Shown: piece after piece, positions 1-8,121 of the stretch | Numbering within the stretch: position 1 is the first letter of the stretch | Layout of the letters: every line of letters begins with the position of its first letter | NCBI GenBank assembly: GCA_007125125.1 | Contig: SLDT01000236.1 | Coordinates: 1-37,189, forward strand | DNA from: Gemmatimonadota bacterium | GTDB lineage: Bacteria; Gemmatimonadota; Gemmatimonadetes; Longimicrobiales; Gaopeijiaceae | Length of the DNA stretch: 37,189 nucleotides | Direction: 5' to 3' | Made by a program: the position numbers and the translations under genes | The notes under the pieces: model-generated | What the model saw: the letters and a program-made list of their open reading frames with translations, nothing else | Told to the model about the DNA's origin: nothing | Database searches by the model: none

Positions 1-408
1 CCCCGGCGGCCACCCACCGGGCATGTGCATCTGCACGCGCCCTTCGGCGACGGCCCGCTTCATGCGCCGGGCGATGGCCCGCTGCACGAGGCGGCGGGTC
101 GGGGGCACGAGAAGGGCGAAGGCCGCCACGTCGGTGAGCACCCCGGGGGTCACGAGGAAGGCTCCGGCGACGAGGAGGGCCACGGCGTCCATGAGGGCCC
201 GGCCGGGGAGCCTTCCTCCCGCGAGCTCGAGCTGGACGCTGGCGAGGGTGCGCAGCCCCTCGCGGCGCACGAGGGTTGCCCCGAGGAGTCCGGTGGCGGC
301 GACGATCGCGATCGTGGGCCACACGCCGATCCACTGCCCGACCTGGATGAGGAGCGCCAGTTCGATGAGGGGGACGACGATGAAGAGGCAGCCGAGACGC
401 GCGAACAA
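1..408 (-). CDS. fxsA: FxsA-family inner membrane protein (partial, C-terminus beyond window)
   Basis: The minus-strand frame is open from a TTG at 408 to the window edge (136 codons, no stop seen). It reads as an FxsA protein: a first hydrophobic segment at about residues 7-24 (VVPLIELALLIQVG), the family-typical GATLVRREGLRTL after a second segment at about 32-44, then GRLPGRALMDAVALLVAGAFLVTPGVLTD and a basic tail. FxsA is a small cytoplasmic membrane protein; in E. coli its overproduction relieves phage T7 exclusion by F plasmid, and its normal role is unknown. The TTG was chosen because GGAG lies 5 nt upstream and because residues after it match the family N-terminus. Plus-strand reading frames over the same DNA look like antisense shadows. 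It diverges from ispH. Family call is confident; the start is less so. Confidence 0.85.
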   Translation of the reverse strand, partial: MFARLGCLFIVVPLIELALLIQVGQWIGVWPTIAIVAATGLLGATLVRREGLRTLASVQLELAGGRLPGRALMDAVALLVAGAFLVTPGVLTDVAAFALLVPPTRRLVQRAIARRMKRAVAEGRVQMHMPGGWPPG

Positions 409-560
409 GGGGACTCCGGGAAGCGCCGGGGGATCGTTCCTTCCGGTGCGGGGTTGTGCCGCCGCAGGAGGATGGCAGATTGTTCGATGGCGGGATCTTC
501 GCGGATCCGCCCGCCTCCAACATTCTCGACGTTTCTTCTTCGAAGCAAGGCACTGCCCCC

Positions 561-1811
561 ATGTCCACCGCTCAGACCTACTTCCGCAAGGGATTCGGCC
601 TCAAGGCCGAGGTCCGACCCCTCATCGAGGCCGAGTACCACTCCGCGCTCGTCGACCGCATTCGCAACCAGGGCTACCGGCGGACCTTCGGGGACGTGAC
701 GGTGCGGCTGGCCGAGGAGTTCGGCTTCTGCTACGGGGTCGACCGGGCCGTCGACTACGCCTACGAGACGTGCTCGAAGTTCCCCGACAAGAAGGTGTAC
801 CTCGTGGGTGAGATCATCCACAACCCCCATGTGAATCGCCGGCTCGAAGAGATGGGCATCGAGTTCATCTACCCGGACGAAGAGGGCCACTTCGACTTCG
901 GCGGGGTGACGGCCGAGGACGTCGTGCTCCTGCCGGCCTTCGGGGTCACGCTCGAGGCCTTCAACGACCTCGAGCGCATCGGGTGCGTCCGCGTTGACAC
1001 GACCTGCGGCTCGGTGCTCCTCGTGTGGAAGCGGGTCGAGGGCTACGCGCGCGACGGGTTCACCGCCATCATCCACGGCAAGTACACCCACGAAGAGAGC
1101 CGCGCCACCGCCTCGCAGGTACGCAAGCACGCGGGGGGCAAGTACCTCATCGTGCGGAGCATGGACGAGGCCGAGCTCGTCTGCGACTACATCACGGGGG
1201 CGCCAGGACGGCTCTCGCGCGAGGAGTTCCTCGCCCACTTCGGGAAGAAGGCTTCCGAGGGCTTCGACCCCGACCGGGACCTCCGCCGTTTCGGGGTGGC
1301 GAACCAGACGACGATGCTCGCGAACGAGTCGCTCGCGATCGGTGACCGGCTGGAGCGCGCGATGATCGAGGCGCACGGCGAGGAGTACGCGGCCGAGAAC
1401 TTCCGCTCCTTCGGGACGATCTGTTCCGCGACGCAGGAGCGGCAGGACGCGGTGAAGGAGATGATGGTCGATCCGCCCGACATCATGGTCGTGATCGGGG
1501 GATACAACTCCTCGAACACGAACCACCTCGCGCACATGTGCCGGCAGTATACGCGGACCTTCCACATCGAGGACTCCGACTGCATCGACGTGACCACGGG
1601 GCTGATCCGGCACAAGCCGGAACTCGCGGTCGAGGCCCCGGAGGTGACGGAGGAGTCGTGGCTCCCCGAGGGACCCTTCGAGCTGGGGATCACGGCGGGC
1701 GCCTCGACCCCGAACAACAAGATCGGGGAAGCCCTCGTTCGTGTACTCCGGATCCGGGGCATCGAAGACCCGGTCGGAAAGATCCAGCCCCTGCCGATGG
1801 CGGGAGGCTGA
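561..1811 (+). CDS. ispH: 4-hydroxy-3-methylbut-2-enyl diphosphate reductase, long form
   Basis: IspH (LytB) performs the last step of the MEP isoprenoid pathway, reducing HMBPP to IPP and DMAPP with a [4Fe-4S] cluster. The 416-aa protein carries the three cluster cysteines: C57 in FCYGVDRAVDYAYE, C149 in TTCGS and C288 in TICSATQERQ. Substrate-pocket residues are also present: H87/H90 in GEIIHNPHVN, H177-E178 in GKYTHEES, the GGYNSSNTNHL segment (about 313-323) and GASTPNN near the C-terminus. At over 400 aa it belongs to the longer class seen in cyanobacteria, plastids and some other phyla, not the roughly 315-aa E. coli class. The ATG at 561 was preferred over an upstream in-frame ATG at 456 because the family N-terminus begins there, although its ribosome site is weak. 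It converges with the MarR gene. Confidence 0.96.
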   Translation: MSTAQTYFRKGFGLKAEVRPLIEAEYHSALVDRIRNQGYRRTFGDVTVRLAEEFGFCYGVDRAVDYAYETCSKFPDKKVYLVGEIIHNPHVNRRLEEMGIEFIYPDEEGHFDFGGVTAEDVVLLPAFGVTLEAFNDLERIGCVRVDTTCGSVLLVWKRVEGYARDGFTAIIHGKYTHEESRATASQVRKHAGGKYLIVRSMDEAELVCDYITGAPGRLSREEFLAHFGKKASEGFDPDRDLRRFGVANQTTMLANESLAIGDRLERAMIEAHGEEYAAENFRSFGTICSATQERQDAVKEMMVDPPDIMVVIGGYNSSNTNHLAHMCRQYTRTFHIEDSDCIDVTTGLIRHKPELAVEAPEVTEESWLPEGPFELGITAGASTPNNKIGEALVRVLRIRGIEDPVGKIQPLPMAGG

Positions 1812-1830
1812 GGTCGGACACCCCGGCGGG

Positions 1831-1861
1831 CCGGGGAGGGGCGCCTCGCGCCCCCCTCCGG
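1831..1861. terminator. GC-rich inverted repeat between convergent genes
   Basis: A nearly perfect 14-nt inverted repeat (left arm CCGGGGAGGGGCGC, loop CTC, right arm starting GCGCCCCC) sits 20 nt after the ispH stop and before the end of the marR gene. There is no U-tract on either strand. It is a plausible bidirectional terminator for these convergent genes, inferred from position and pairing only. Confidence 0.5.
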
Positions 1862-1874
1862 CCCCCGGGAGACC

Positions 1875-2396
1875 TCAGAACTCTCCGGCTTCCTCGCGCT
1901 CGGCCATCCCGTGGCCGAGCTTTTTCAACAGCTCCCGGAGATCTTCCTGCTCCTCGAGGCTGAGGTGGTTCACCACCTTCCCGACGAAGTCGGCATGCCC
2001 TGGGAAGACTCCCCGGATCAACTCCTTTCCGCGGGGGGTCAGACGGGCGAGGATCACGCGCCTGTCCTCGTCCGAGCGATCGCGGTACACGAGGCCCTGC
2101 TCCTCGAGCCGGTTCATCACGAACGTGATGTTCCCACCCGTGACGAGGAGCTTCTCGGCCAGCTCGCCGAGGGAGAGTGGCCCGAGGTGATGAAGGGCCT
2201 CGAGGATCCCGAACTGCGGGATCGTGAGGCCGTACTCGTCGACTCGGGAGCTCGCGACGCGTGCGAAGGTCAGGTAGGCCCGGGTCAGAGCGACCCAGAG
2301 GCGCAGCCCCGAGTCGGCCGCCTCGTCCCACGGCCGCTCGGCCCCCTTCTTCTCTGCGCGCTGCCCGGGGCGGGTCTTGGATGTCTGATTCGTCAT
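1875..2396 (-). CDS. MarR-family transcriptional regulator
   Basis: This 173-aa protein has a MarR winged-helix domain: DEYGLTIPQFGILEALHHLGPLSLGELAEKLLVTGGNITFVMNRLEEQGLVYRDRSDEDRRV (about residues 51-115) with the classic wing signature DRSDEDRRVILARLTPRGKEL. A charged N-terminal extension of about 25 residues precedes it, and an acidic/basic helix that should help form the dimer follows. It starts 38 nt after the lpdA stop on the same strand, so it is probably cotranscribed with lpdA. MarR proteins usually bind palindromes and respond to small aromatic or oxidising ligands; the ligand here is unknown. The perfect palindrome at 3951-3964 upstream of lpdA is a candidate target. No redox cysteine is present in the protein. 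Confidence 0.9.
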   Translation of the reverse strand: MTNQTSKTRPGQRAEKKGAERPWDEAADSGLRLWVALTRAYLTFARVASSRVDEYGLTIPQFGILEALHHLGPLSLGELAEKLLVTGGNITFVMNRLEEQGLVYRDRSDEDRRVILARLTPRGKELIRGVFPGHADFVGKVVNHLSLEEQEDLRELLKKLGHGMAEREEAGEF

Positions 2397-2434
2397 TCGT
2401 GTTTTCCGTGGCGTTACTGGCCGATCTGGGCCGG

Positions 2435-3844
2435 TCAGATGTGGATCGGGCGTCCGAGTGAGGCAAGCGCTGCCTCGGCCACCGCTTCGGAGAGGGTGGG
2501 ATGCGGATGCATCGCCTTCTCCATCTCCTCGGCTGTCGTCTCGAGGTGACGCCCGAGCACGAACTCGCCGATCAGCTCCGTGGCGTGCGGCCCGATGATG
2601 TGTGCCCCGAGGATCTCGGAGTACTTCTTGTCGCGGATCACCTTGATGAAGCCATCGGCATCGCCGTGCGCGAGGGCGCGGCCATTCGCGACCCAGGGGA
2701 ACTTGCCCACCTGGATGTCATGGCCGGCCTCCCTTGCCTGCTCCTCGGTGAGCCCGACGGAGGCCACCTCGGGATGGCAGTAGGTGCAGTTCGGGATATT
2801 TCCGTAGTCAACGGGGCCGTGGGCCTCGCCCGCGATCTTTTCGACGCAGGCGATGCCCTCGTGCGACGCCTTGTGCGCGAGGAGCGGTCCCCCCGCGCAG
2901 TCTCCTACAGCGTAGATCCCTTCAATGTTCGTTCGCATCCACTCGTCCACGGCGATGAAGTTGCCCTTCTCGGTGAGCTTCACCCCCGCGGCGTCGAGGC
3001 CGACATCCTCGGTGTTCGGGATCCGGCCGACGGCCGAGAGCACCTTCTCGACGGTGAGTGTCTGCTCGTTCCCCTTGGCGTCCTTGAACACGAGGGTGAC
3101 CCCATCGTCTCCGGGGGTGGCGCTCTGGAGGCGAGCCCCGGTATGGATCGTCATGCCCCGCTTCTTGTAGGCCTTCTCCATCTGCTTCGAGACATCGACA
3201 TCCTCGACGGGGAGCACCCGGTCGAGCGCCTCGATGATCGTCACGTCGGATCCGTACGCCTCGAAGATGTCGGCGAACTCCATACCGATCGCTCCGGCCC
3301 CCACGATGGCGAGCGAAGATGGAGCCTCCTTCACCATGAGCGCGTGATCGGACGACCAGATGTGCTCGCCATCGATCTCGAGAAAGGGGAGACTGCGGGG
3401 ACGCGAGCCGGTCGCGATGAGGATGTGGTCGGCGGTGTAGGTGGTCTTCTCGCCATCCCGATCGACCTCGACCCTGCCCTTGCCGGCGAGCCGACCCCAA
3501 CCCTCGATGTGGGTGACCTTGTTCTTCTTGAAGAGCATGCCGACGCCGCGGTTCAGCTGGCTCGCAACGCGACGGCTGCGCTCCTGTGCCGGCCCGAGGT
3601 CGAAGGAGAGGTCGCCTGCCGAGATCCCATGCTCCTTCGCCCCCTTCACCTCGTTCACGAGGAGGGCCGAGGTCAGCATGGACTTCGTCGGGATGCATCC
3701 GATGTTCAGGCACACGCCCCCGAGCTTGTCGGCCTCGACACAGGCCGCCTTCATACCAAGCTGGCTTGCGCGGATCGCGGCGACGTATCCGCCCGGACCG
3801 CTGCCGATCACCAGAAGATCAAACTTCGTGTCGTTTTCCGTCAC
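2435..3844 (-). CDS. lpdA: Dihydrolipoamide dehydrogenase (E3)
   Basis: This 469-aa flavoprotein reoxidises the dihydrolipoyl groups of 2-oxoacid dehydrogenase complexes, passing electrons to NAD+. Visible motifs are the FAD-binding GSGPGGYVAA (about 13-22), the redox-active disulfide GGVCLNIGCIPTK (about 42-54), the NAD-binding GAGAIGMEFADIF (about 181-193), the second FAD motif YAVGDCAGGPLLAHKASHEG (about 310-329) and the C-terminal catalytic HPHPTLSEA with the His-Glu dyad partner. Length is typical. The start is a GTG at 3844 with GAGG 6 nt upstream. It is separated from the pdh operon by lemA and diverges from it; marR follows on the same strand. With the E1 and E2 genes at 4670-8098 it completes a pyruvate dehydrogenase complex. 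Confidence 0.96.
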   Translation of the reverse strand: MTENDTKFDLLVIGSGPGGYVAAIRASQLGMKAACVEADKLGGVCLNIGCIPTKSMLTSALLVNEVKGAKEHGISAGDLSFDLGPAQERSRRVASQLNRGVGMLFKKNKVTHIEGWGRLAGKGRVEVDRDGEKTTYTADHILIATGSRPRSLPFLEIDGEHIWSSDHALMVKEAPSSLAIVGAGAIGMEFADIFEAYGSDVTIIEALDRVLPVEDVDVSKQMEKAYKKRGMTIHTGARLQSATPGDDGVTLVFKDAKGNEQTLTVEKVLSAVGRIPNTEDVGLDAAGVKLTEKGNFIAVDEWMRTNIEGIYAVGDCAGGPLLAHKASHEGIACVEKIAGEAHGPVDYGNIPNCTYCHPEVASVGLTEEQAREAGHDIQVGKFPWVANGRALAHGDADGFIKVIRDKKYSEILGAHIIGPHATELIGEFVLGRHLETTAEEMEKAMHPHPTLSEAVAEAALASLGRPIHI

Positions 3845-3913
3845 ACATCACCTCTTGAGAAAAGGGACCGGCGAATTGGAAGCGGTCCCGGTCGAGTCGA
3901 AATCACGCGTGGG

Positions 3914-3943
3914 AAGTTAGACAAGGACGGGCCCCCTTGCCAA
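3914..3943 (-). promoter_or_regulatory. Candidate lpdA promoter
   Basis: On the minus strand TTGGCA (3943-3938) and TAACTT (3919-3914) are separated by 18 nt, matching sigma-70-type elements at four or five of six positions each. It lies about 70-100 nt before the lpdA GTG. It is a pattern match only. Confidence 0.4.
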
Positions 3944-3950
3944 CCCCGAA

Positions 3951-3964
3951 GATTCGATCGAATC
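3951..3964. promoter_or_regulatory. Perfect 14-bp palindrome between lpdA and lemA promoters
   Basis: GATTCGATCGAATC reads identically on both strands. It lies 7 nt upstream of the proposed lpdA -35 element and 34 nt upstream of the proposed lemA -35 element, a position suited to a dimeric regulator. The MarR-type regulator encoded after lpdA is an obvious candidate binder, by inference. Confidence 0.45.
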
Positions 3965-3998
3965 GCGGGGCCGCGAGCGAATCACGGCCTGCCCGGAC

Positions 3999-4027
3999 TT
4001 TACAGCCCTCGCGCCCCCCTGTATTGT
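3999..4027 (+). promoter_or_regulatory. Candidate lemA promoter
   Basis: TTTACA (3999-4004) and TATTGT (4022-4027) are separated by 17 nt, giving five of six and four of six consensus matches. The lemA ATG follows about 58 nt after the -10 element. The elements stand out because this is one of the few AT-richer patches here. Confidence 0.55.
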
Positions 4028-4085
4028 GCATCCGATCGGTCCGTCCGTCATCGGGCCTCGCGCCCTCCCGCCCTGGAGCCCCGCC

Positions 4086-4640
4086 ATGATCTGGTCCCTC
4101 CTCGCCGTCGCCGTCTTCTTCGTTCTGATCGCCCTGATCGTCATTTCGATCTACAACGGGCTCGTCAAGATGCGCGAGCGCGTCGACGCCTCCTGGTCCG
4201 ACATCGACGTCCAGCTCAAGCGGCGCCATGACCTGATCCCGAACGTCGTCGAGACGGTCAAGGCCTACGCGACCCACGAGCGCGAGACCCTCGAGGGCGT
4301 GATCCGGGCCCGCAACCAGGCGATGTCGGCTGCCGGCCCGGAAGATCAGGCCCAGGCCGAAAACATGCTGACCGGCGCGCTCAAGTCGCTCTTCGCCCTC
4401 TCCGAGGCCTACCCGGATCTGAAGGCGAACCGGAACTTCCTCGAGCTCCAGGACACCCTGCGCAACCTCGAGGACCAGATCCAGAACGCGCGGCGGTACT
4501 ACAACGCGGTCGTCCGCGACTACAACACGAAGATCCGCCAGATCCCGGCGAACATCGTCGCGAACGCCTTCCGCTTCGAGGCGCGCGAATTCTTCGAGAT
4601 CGAGGAAGGCGAGCGGGCGGTCCCGAAGGTAAGCTTCTAA
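4086..4640 (+). CDS. lemA: LemA family membrane-anchored protein
   Basis: The 184-aa product is a typical LemA protein: a single N-terminal membrane segment (about residues 2-22, SLLAVAVFFVLIALIVISI) followed directly by the hallmark YNGLVKMRERVDASWSDIDVQLKRRHDLIPNVVETVKAYATHE and a long helical domain ending NAFRFEAREFFEIEEGERAVPKVSF. LemA proteins are widespread, with the bulk of the protein outside the inner membrane in a helical bundle; their biochemical function is not settled. The ATG at 4086 places the membrane segment at the N-terminus as in the family, so an in-frame ATG 60 nt upstream was rejected. The gene is monocistronic here, between lpdA (divergent) and pdhC (convergent). Confidence 0.94.
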   Translation: MIWSLLAVAVFFVLIALIVISIYNGLVKMRERVDASWSDIDVQLKRRHDLIPNVVETVKAYATHERETLEGVIRARNQAMSAAGPEDQAQAENMLTGALKSLFALSEAYPDLKANRNFLELQDTLRNLEDQIQNARRYYNAVVRDYNTKIRQIPANIVANAFRFEAREFFEIEEGERAVPKVSF

Positions 4641-4669
4641 CCCCTCCGGACCGGTCCCCGCGCCCCCCC

Positions 4670-5977
4670 TCACACAAGCGCTGCGAGGGGCTCCTCGAGG
4701 ATCGCGGCGAGGGTCTGCAGGAAGCGGGCGCCCTGTGCCCCGTCGATGACGCGGTGATCACAGCTCATCGTGATCTTCATCCGCGTCTGCACCTCGAGCT
4801 CGTCCTCGACGACCACGGCGCGCTCGACCATCCCGCCCACGGCGAGGATCCCCGCCTCGGGCGGGTTGATGACCGCGGTGAACTCGTCGATCCCGAACAT
4901 CCCGAGGTTCGACACGGAGAAGGTCGCGCCCGTGTACTCCTCGGGCTTCAGCTTCTTCTCGCGCGCACGCCCCGCCATCTCCCGCACCTCGGCCGCGATC
5001 TGCCGCAGTCCCTTCCGGTCGGCGTCGCGCACCACCGGCGTGATCAGGCCGTCTTCGATCGCCACCGCCACCCCCAGGTGCACCCGGTTGAAGCGGCGCA
5101 CATGGTCACCCCCCCAGTGCGCATTGCACTCGGGGTGACGGGCCAGCGCCATCGCGGTCGACTTGAGCACGATGTCGTTGAAGGAGATCCGGACCCCTTC
5201 GTCCTCGAGCATCGCATTGATCCGCTTCCGGGCCTCGACTGCGCGCGTCATGTCGATCTCGCGCGTCAGGAAGAAGTGCGGCACCGGACCGATCGACTCC
5301 ACGAGGCGCTTCGCAATCGTCTTGCGCATCTGCGAGAGGGGCACGTCCTCGTAGTCCGCGTCCGAATCGGGAGCCGCCGCCGCGGCCGCCGGGACCCCCT
5401 CCTTCGCCGCCTGCTCCACGTCGCGCTTCACGATCCGGCCCCCCGGCCCCGTGCCCTCGACGCGCGCGAGCTCGATCCCCTTCTCCTCGGCGAGCCGCCG
5501 CGCGACGGGCGAGGCCTTGATGCGGCGATCGTCCGCCCCGTCCGAGGCCGGCTCCTTCGCCGCGGCGCGGTCGTCCCCGGCCTCCTCGTCATCCTCGTCT
5601 CCCTCCTCGTCGGCCTCCTCGTCACCCTCCTCGTCGTCCTTCTTCCCCTTCTTCGGGGCCTCCTCGGCGGCCTCCTCCTCCTCGCCCTCGTCGGCGGACT
5701 CGCCCGCATCTCCGCCCTCGAACTCCGAGACATCCTCGTCCTCGCCCGCGATCAGGGCGATCACGTCGCCCACGGGCGCGGTCCCACCCTCCTGAACCAG
5801 GATCCGGCGGAGCACGCCTTCCCCCCGCGCGACGAGTTCCATCGTGGCCTTGTCCGTCTCGATCTCGGCCAGCACCTCGCCATTCGAGACGGCGTCACCC
5901 TCGGCCTTCATCCACTTCACGATCTGGCCCTCTTCCATCGTCGGGGAGAGAGCCTCCATGTGCACCTTCGTCGCCAT
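4670..5977 (-). CDS. pdhC: Pyruvate dehydrogenase E2, dihydrolipoamide acetyltransferase
   Basis: E2 forms the core of the pyruvate dehydrogenase complex and transfers acetyl groups to CoA. In the 435-aa product, residues 1-78 are one lipoyl domain with the lipoylated lysine at K43 in EIETDKATMEL. Residues about 79-136 are a linker made very largely of Glu, Asp and Gly. Residues about 150-190 are the E1/E3-binding domain (IKASPVARRLAEEKGIEL, then GTGPGGRIVKRDVE). From about 208 on is the acyltransferase domain, ending with SCDHRVIDG and the catalytic H408 and D412. The ATG at 5977 was chosen because the lipoyl domain begins there. E2 linkers are usually Ala/Pro-rich, so the acidic linker is unusual. 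It is the last gene of the lipA-pdhA-pdhB-pdhC run; upstream pdhB ends 76 nt before it. Confidence 0.96.
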   Translation of the reverse strand: MATKVHMEALSPTMEEGQIVKWMKAEGDAVSNGEVLAEIETDKATMELVARGEGVLRRILVQEGGTAPVGDVIALIAGEDEDVSEFEGGDAGESADEGEEEEAAEEAPKKGKKDDEEGDEEADEEGDEDDEEAGDDRAAAKEPASDGADDRRIKASPVARRLAEEKGIELARVEGTGPGGRIVKRDVEQAAKEGVPAAAAAAPDSDADYEDVPLSQMRKTIAKRLVESIGPVPHFFLTREIDMTRAVEARKRINAMLEDEGVRISFNDIVLKSTAMALARHPECNAHWGGDHVRRFNRVHLGVAVAIEDGLITPVVRDADRKGLRQIAAEVREMAGRAREKKLKPEEYTGATFSVSNLGMFGIDEFTAVINPPEAGILAVGGMVERAVVVEDELEVQTRMKITMSCDHRVIDGAQGARFLQTLAAILEEPLAALV

Positions 5978-6053
5978 TCGTCTGCGCCTGTTGGGTTCCG
6001 AGCGGTTCAGGGTGGGAGGAAGGCCGCCGGGCGACCCCACCTCCGGCTTCCGG

Positions 6054-7043
6054 TCAGTTTCGGTAGAGGACCCGGTTGCACGCCTCGACCACGCGGGCGG
6101 CATCCGGCTTTGCGATCTTCTCGAGGTTCTTCGCGTAGGGCATCGGGACATCGGCCTGCGTCACGCGCACGACCGGGGCATCGAGGTAGTCGAAGGCCTC
6201 TTCCTGGATGATCGAGACGATCTGCGAACCGATCCCCACGTAGGGCCAGCCCTCCTCGAGGTAGACGGCCCGGTTCGTCTTGTGGACCGAGCGGAGGATC
6301 GCCTCGACGTCGAGGGGCCGCAGGGTGCGCAGGTCGACGATCTCGGCCTCGATCCCGTCCTTCTCGAGGGTCGCGGCCGCGCGGAGCGCCTCGTTGACCA
6401 TCTTGCCGTGGGTCACGATCGTGACGTCGCTCCCCTCGCGCTTGACGTCGGCCACGCCGAGGGGAATCACGAAGTCGCCATCGTCCGGGTCCGGCACCTC
6501 GCCCTTCAGGTTGTAGAGGAGTTCGCCCTCCATGAAGGCGACCGGGTCATTGTCGCGAATCGAGGCCTTGAGGAGCCCCTTCGCGTCGGCCGGGGTGCCG
6601 GGGGTGACGAGCTTGATCCCGGGGCTGTGGACGTACCAGGTCTCGCAGGCCTGGGAGTGCTGCGCCGAGAGCTGGAGCGCGGCCCCCGTCGGCCCGCGGA
6701 AGACGATGGGCACGGGGATCTGGCCACCCGTCATGTAGTACATCTTCGCGGCCGCGTTGATGACCTGGTCGAGCGCGAGGATCGAGAAGTTGAAGGTCAT
6801 GAACTCGATGACGGGCCGGAGGCCGACCATCGCGGCGCCCACTCCGAGTCCGGCGAAGCCCAGCTCCGAGATCGGGGAGTCCACGATGCGGCGCTCCCCG
6901 AACTGCTCGAGAAGCCCCTTCGAGACCTTGTAGGCCCCGTCGTACTCGGCGACCTCCTCTCCCATGAGGAAGACGGAGTCGTCGCGTTCCATCTCTTCGG
7001 CGAGCGCCTGGTTGAGCGCGTCGCGGTAGGTGATCACGGGCAT
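6054..7043 (-). CDS. pdhB: Pyruvate dehydrogenase E1 component, beta subunit
   Basis: This 329-aa protein pairs with PdhA in the thiamine-diphosphate-dependent decarboxylase of the complex. It begins with the family-typical MPVITYRDALNQALAEEM and continues with FLMGEEVAEYDGAYKVSKGLLEQFG, where the GEEV glutamate contacts ThDP. RIVDSPISELGFAGLGVGAAMVGLRPVIEFM follows, then FRGPTGAALQLSAQHSQ and the C-terminal transketolase-fold segment EAEIVDLRTLRPLD. Length matches the family (about 325-330). It starts 8 nt after the pdhA stop, consistent with translational coupling and equal expression of the two E1 chains. The product could also accept other 2-oxoacids; pyruvate is inferred from residue similarity and operon content. 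Confidence 0.95.
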   Translation of the reverse strand: MPVITYRDALNQALAEEMERDDSVFLMGEEVAEYDGAYKVSKGLLEQFGERRIVDSPISELGFAGLGVGAAMVGLRPVIEFMTFNFSILALDQVINAAAKMYYMTGGQIPVPIVFRGPTGAALQLSAQHSQACETWYVHSPGIKLVTPGTPADAKGLLKASIRDNDPVAFMEGELLYNLKGEVPDPDDGDFVIPLGVADVKREGSDVTIVTHGKMVNEALRAAATLEKDGIEAEIVDLRTLRPLDVEAILRSVHKTNRAVYLEEGWPYVGIGSQIVSIIQEEAFDYLDAPVVRVTQADVPMPYAKNLEKIAKPDAARVVEACNRVLYRN

Positions 7044-7051
7044 CGGGTTCC

Positions 7052-8098
7052 CTATCGGTCGCGGCCGTCGAAGAAGAGACGGCCGTGTTCGTTGATCTCG
7101 GAATAGACGTGCGTGTAGAGCTCGGCTGCGTCCGGGAAGGGGGAGGCGTCGGCGAACTCTGCCGCCTCGTCCACGATCTCGCGGACCTCGCGGTCGAGCG
7201 CCTCGAGTTCGTCCTGGTCCATGAGTTCGGCTTCGAAGAGCCGCTCGCGCAGAAGCCGGATCGGGTCGGCCCCCTCCGTCTTCTCGCGGACCTCCTCCTT
7301 CGAGCGATAGGTCCCGCTGACCGGGTCGGACATCGAGTGCCCCTTGAAGCGGTAGGTGCGGGCATCGACGTACTGCGGACCCGCGCCCCCGCGCACCTCC
7401 TCGACGAGGTCTTCCATGAAGGCCCAGGTCTCGAGAATGTCCTGTCCGTTCACGGCATGCGCGGGGATCCCGTAGCCCTTGCCCCGCTCGACGACCGGGA
7501 GCGCCGAGACACGCGAGAAGGCGGTGCCCATCCCGTATTCGTTGTTCTCGACGACGTAGATGACGGGGAGCTTCCAGACCGCGCTCATGTTCAGCGCCTC
7601 ATGAAAGGCCCCCTGGTTCACCGCCGCGTCTCCCAGGAAGCAGACACAGACCTGGTCCTCTTCCCGGTAGCGGATCGCCCACCCGAACCCGGCCGCGAGG
7701 GGTACCTGGCCCCCCACGATCCCGTGCCCGCCCATGAAGCGCTCCTTGGCTCCGAAGATGTGCATCGAACCCCCCTTGCCCCGCGAGGCACCCCCGTCGC
7801 GGCCGTAGAGCTCGGCCATGACCGGCCCGGGCTTCATCCCCTTCGCGAGCGCCTGCGTGTGATCCCGGTAGGCGGTGATCACGTAGTCGTCGTCGCGCAG
7901 CGGTCCAATCATCCCGAGCGCCACCGCCTCCTGCCCGATGTGGAGGTGGCAGAAGCCCCCGATCTTTCCGATCGCGTAGGCCTCCTCGGCCTTCTCCTCG
8001 AAGCGGCGGTAGAGGAGCATCTCGCGCATGAACGCGTGCAGCTTCTCGCGCGAGAACCGTTCCAGCGCCTTGTCCATTGCCTGACTCGTCTGGGCCAT
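7052..8098 (-). CDS. pdhA: Pyruvate dehydrogenase E1 component, alpha subunit
   Basis: E1-alpha (348 aa) binds thiamine diphosphate and decarboxylates pyruvate with PdhB. The ThDP motif runs from GDAAVNQG (about 156) to ENNEYGMGT (about 184), near the usual 30-residue span; Ala replaces the second Gly of the textbook GDG, which is tolerated in this family. Other signatures are MLLYRRFEEKAEEAYAIGKIGGFCHLHIGQEAVA (about 27-60) and the loop YRFKGHSMSDPVSGTYRSKEE. The ATG at 8098 matches the family N-terminus; the frame stays open upstream but that extension overlaps lipA and is not protein-like. lipA ends 23 nt upstream and pdhB begins 8 nt downstream, so all three are probably on one mRNA. Confidence 0.95.
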   Translation of the reverse strand: MAQTSQAMDKALERFSREKLHAFMREMLLYRRFEEKAEEAYAIGKIGGFCHLHIGQEAVALGMIGPLRDDDYVITAYRDHTQALAKGMKPGPVMAELYGRDGGASRGKGGSMHIFGAKERFMGGHGIVGGQVPLAAGFGWAIRYREEDQVCVCFLGDAAVNQGAFHEALNMSAVWKLPVIYVVENNEYGMGTAFSRVSALPVVERGKGYGIPAHAVNGQDILETWAFMEDLVEEVRGGAGPQYVDARTYRFKGHSMSDPVSGTYRSKEEVREKTEGADPIRLLRERLFEAELMDQDELEALDREVREIVDEAAEFADASPFPDAAELYTHVYSEINEHGRLFFDGRDR

Positions 8099-8121
8099 CT
8101 TCCTGGTCTCGGTCGTCAAAG

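Noticed and set aside
4648-4657. GGACCGGTCC palindrome between lemA and pdhC
   Set aside because: Ten bases with no loop are likely by chance in GC-rich DNA and have no tract following.
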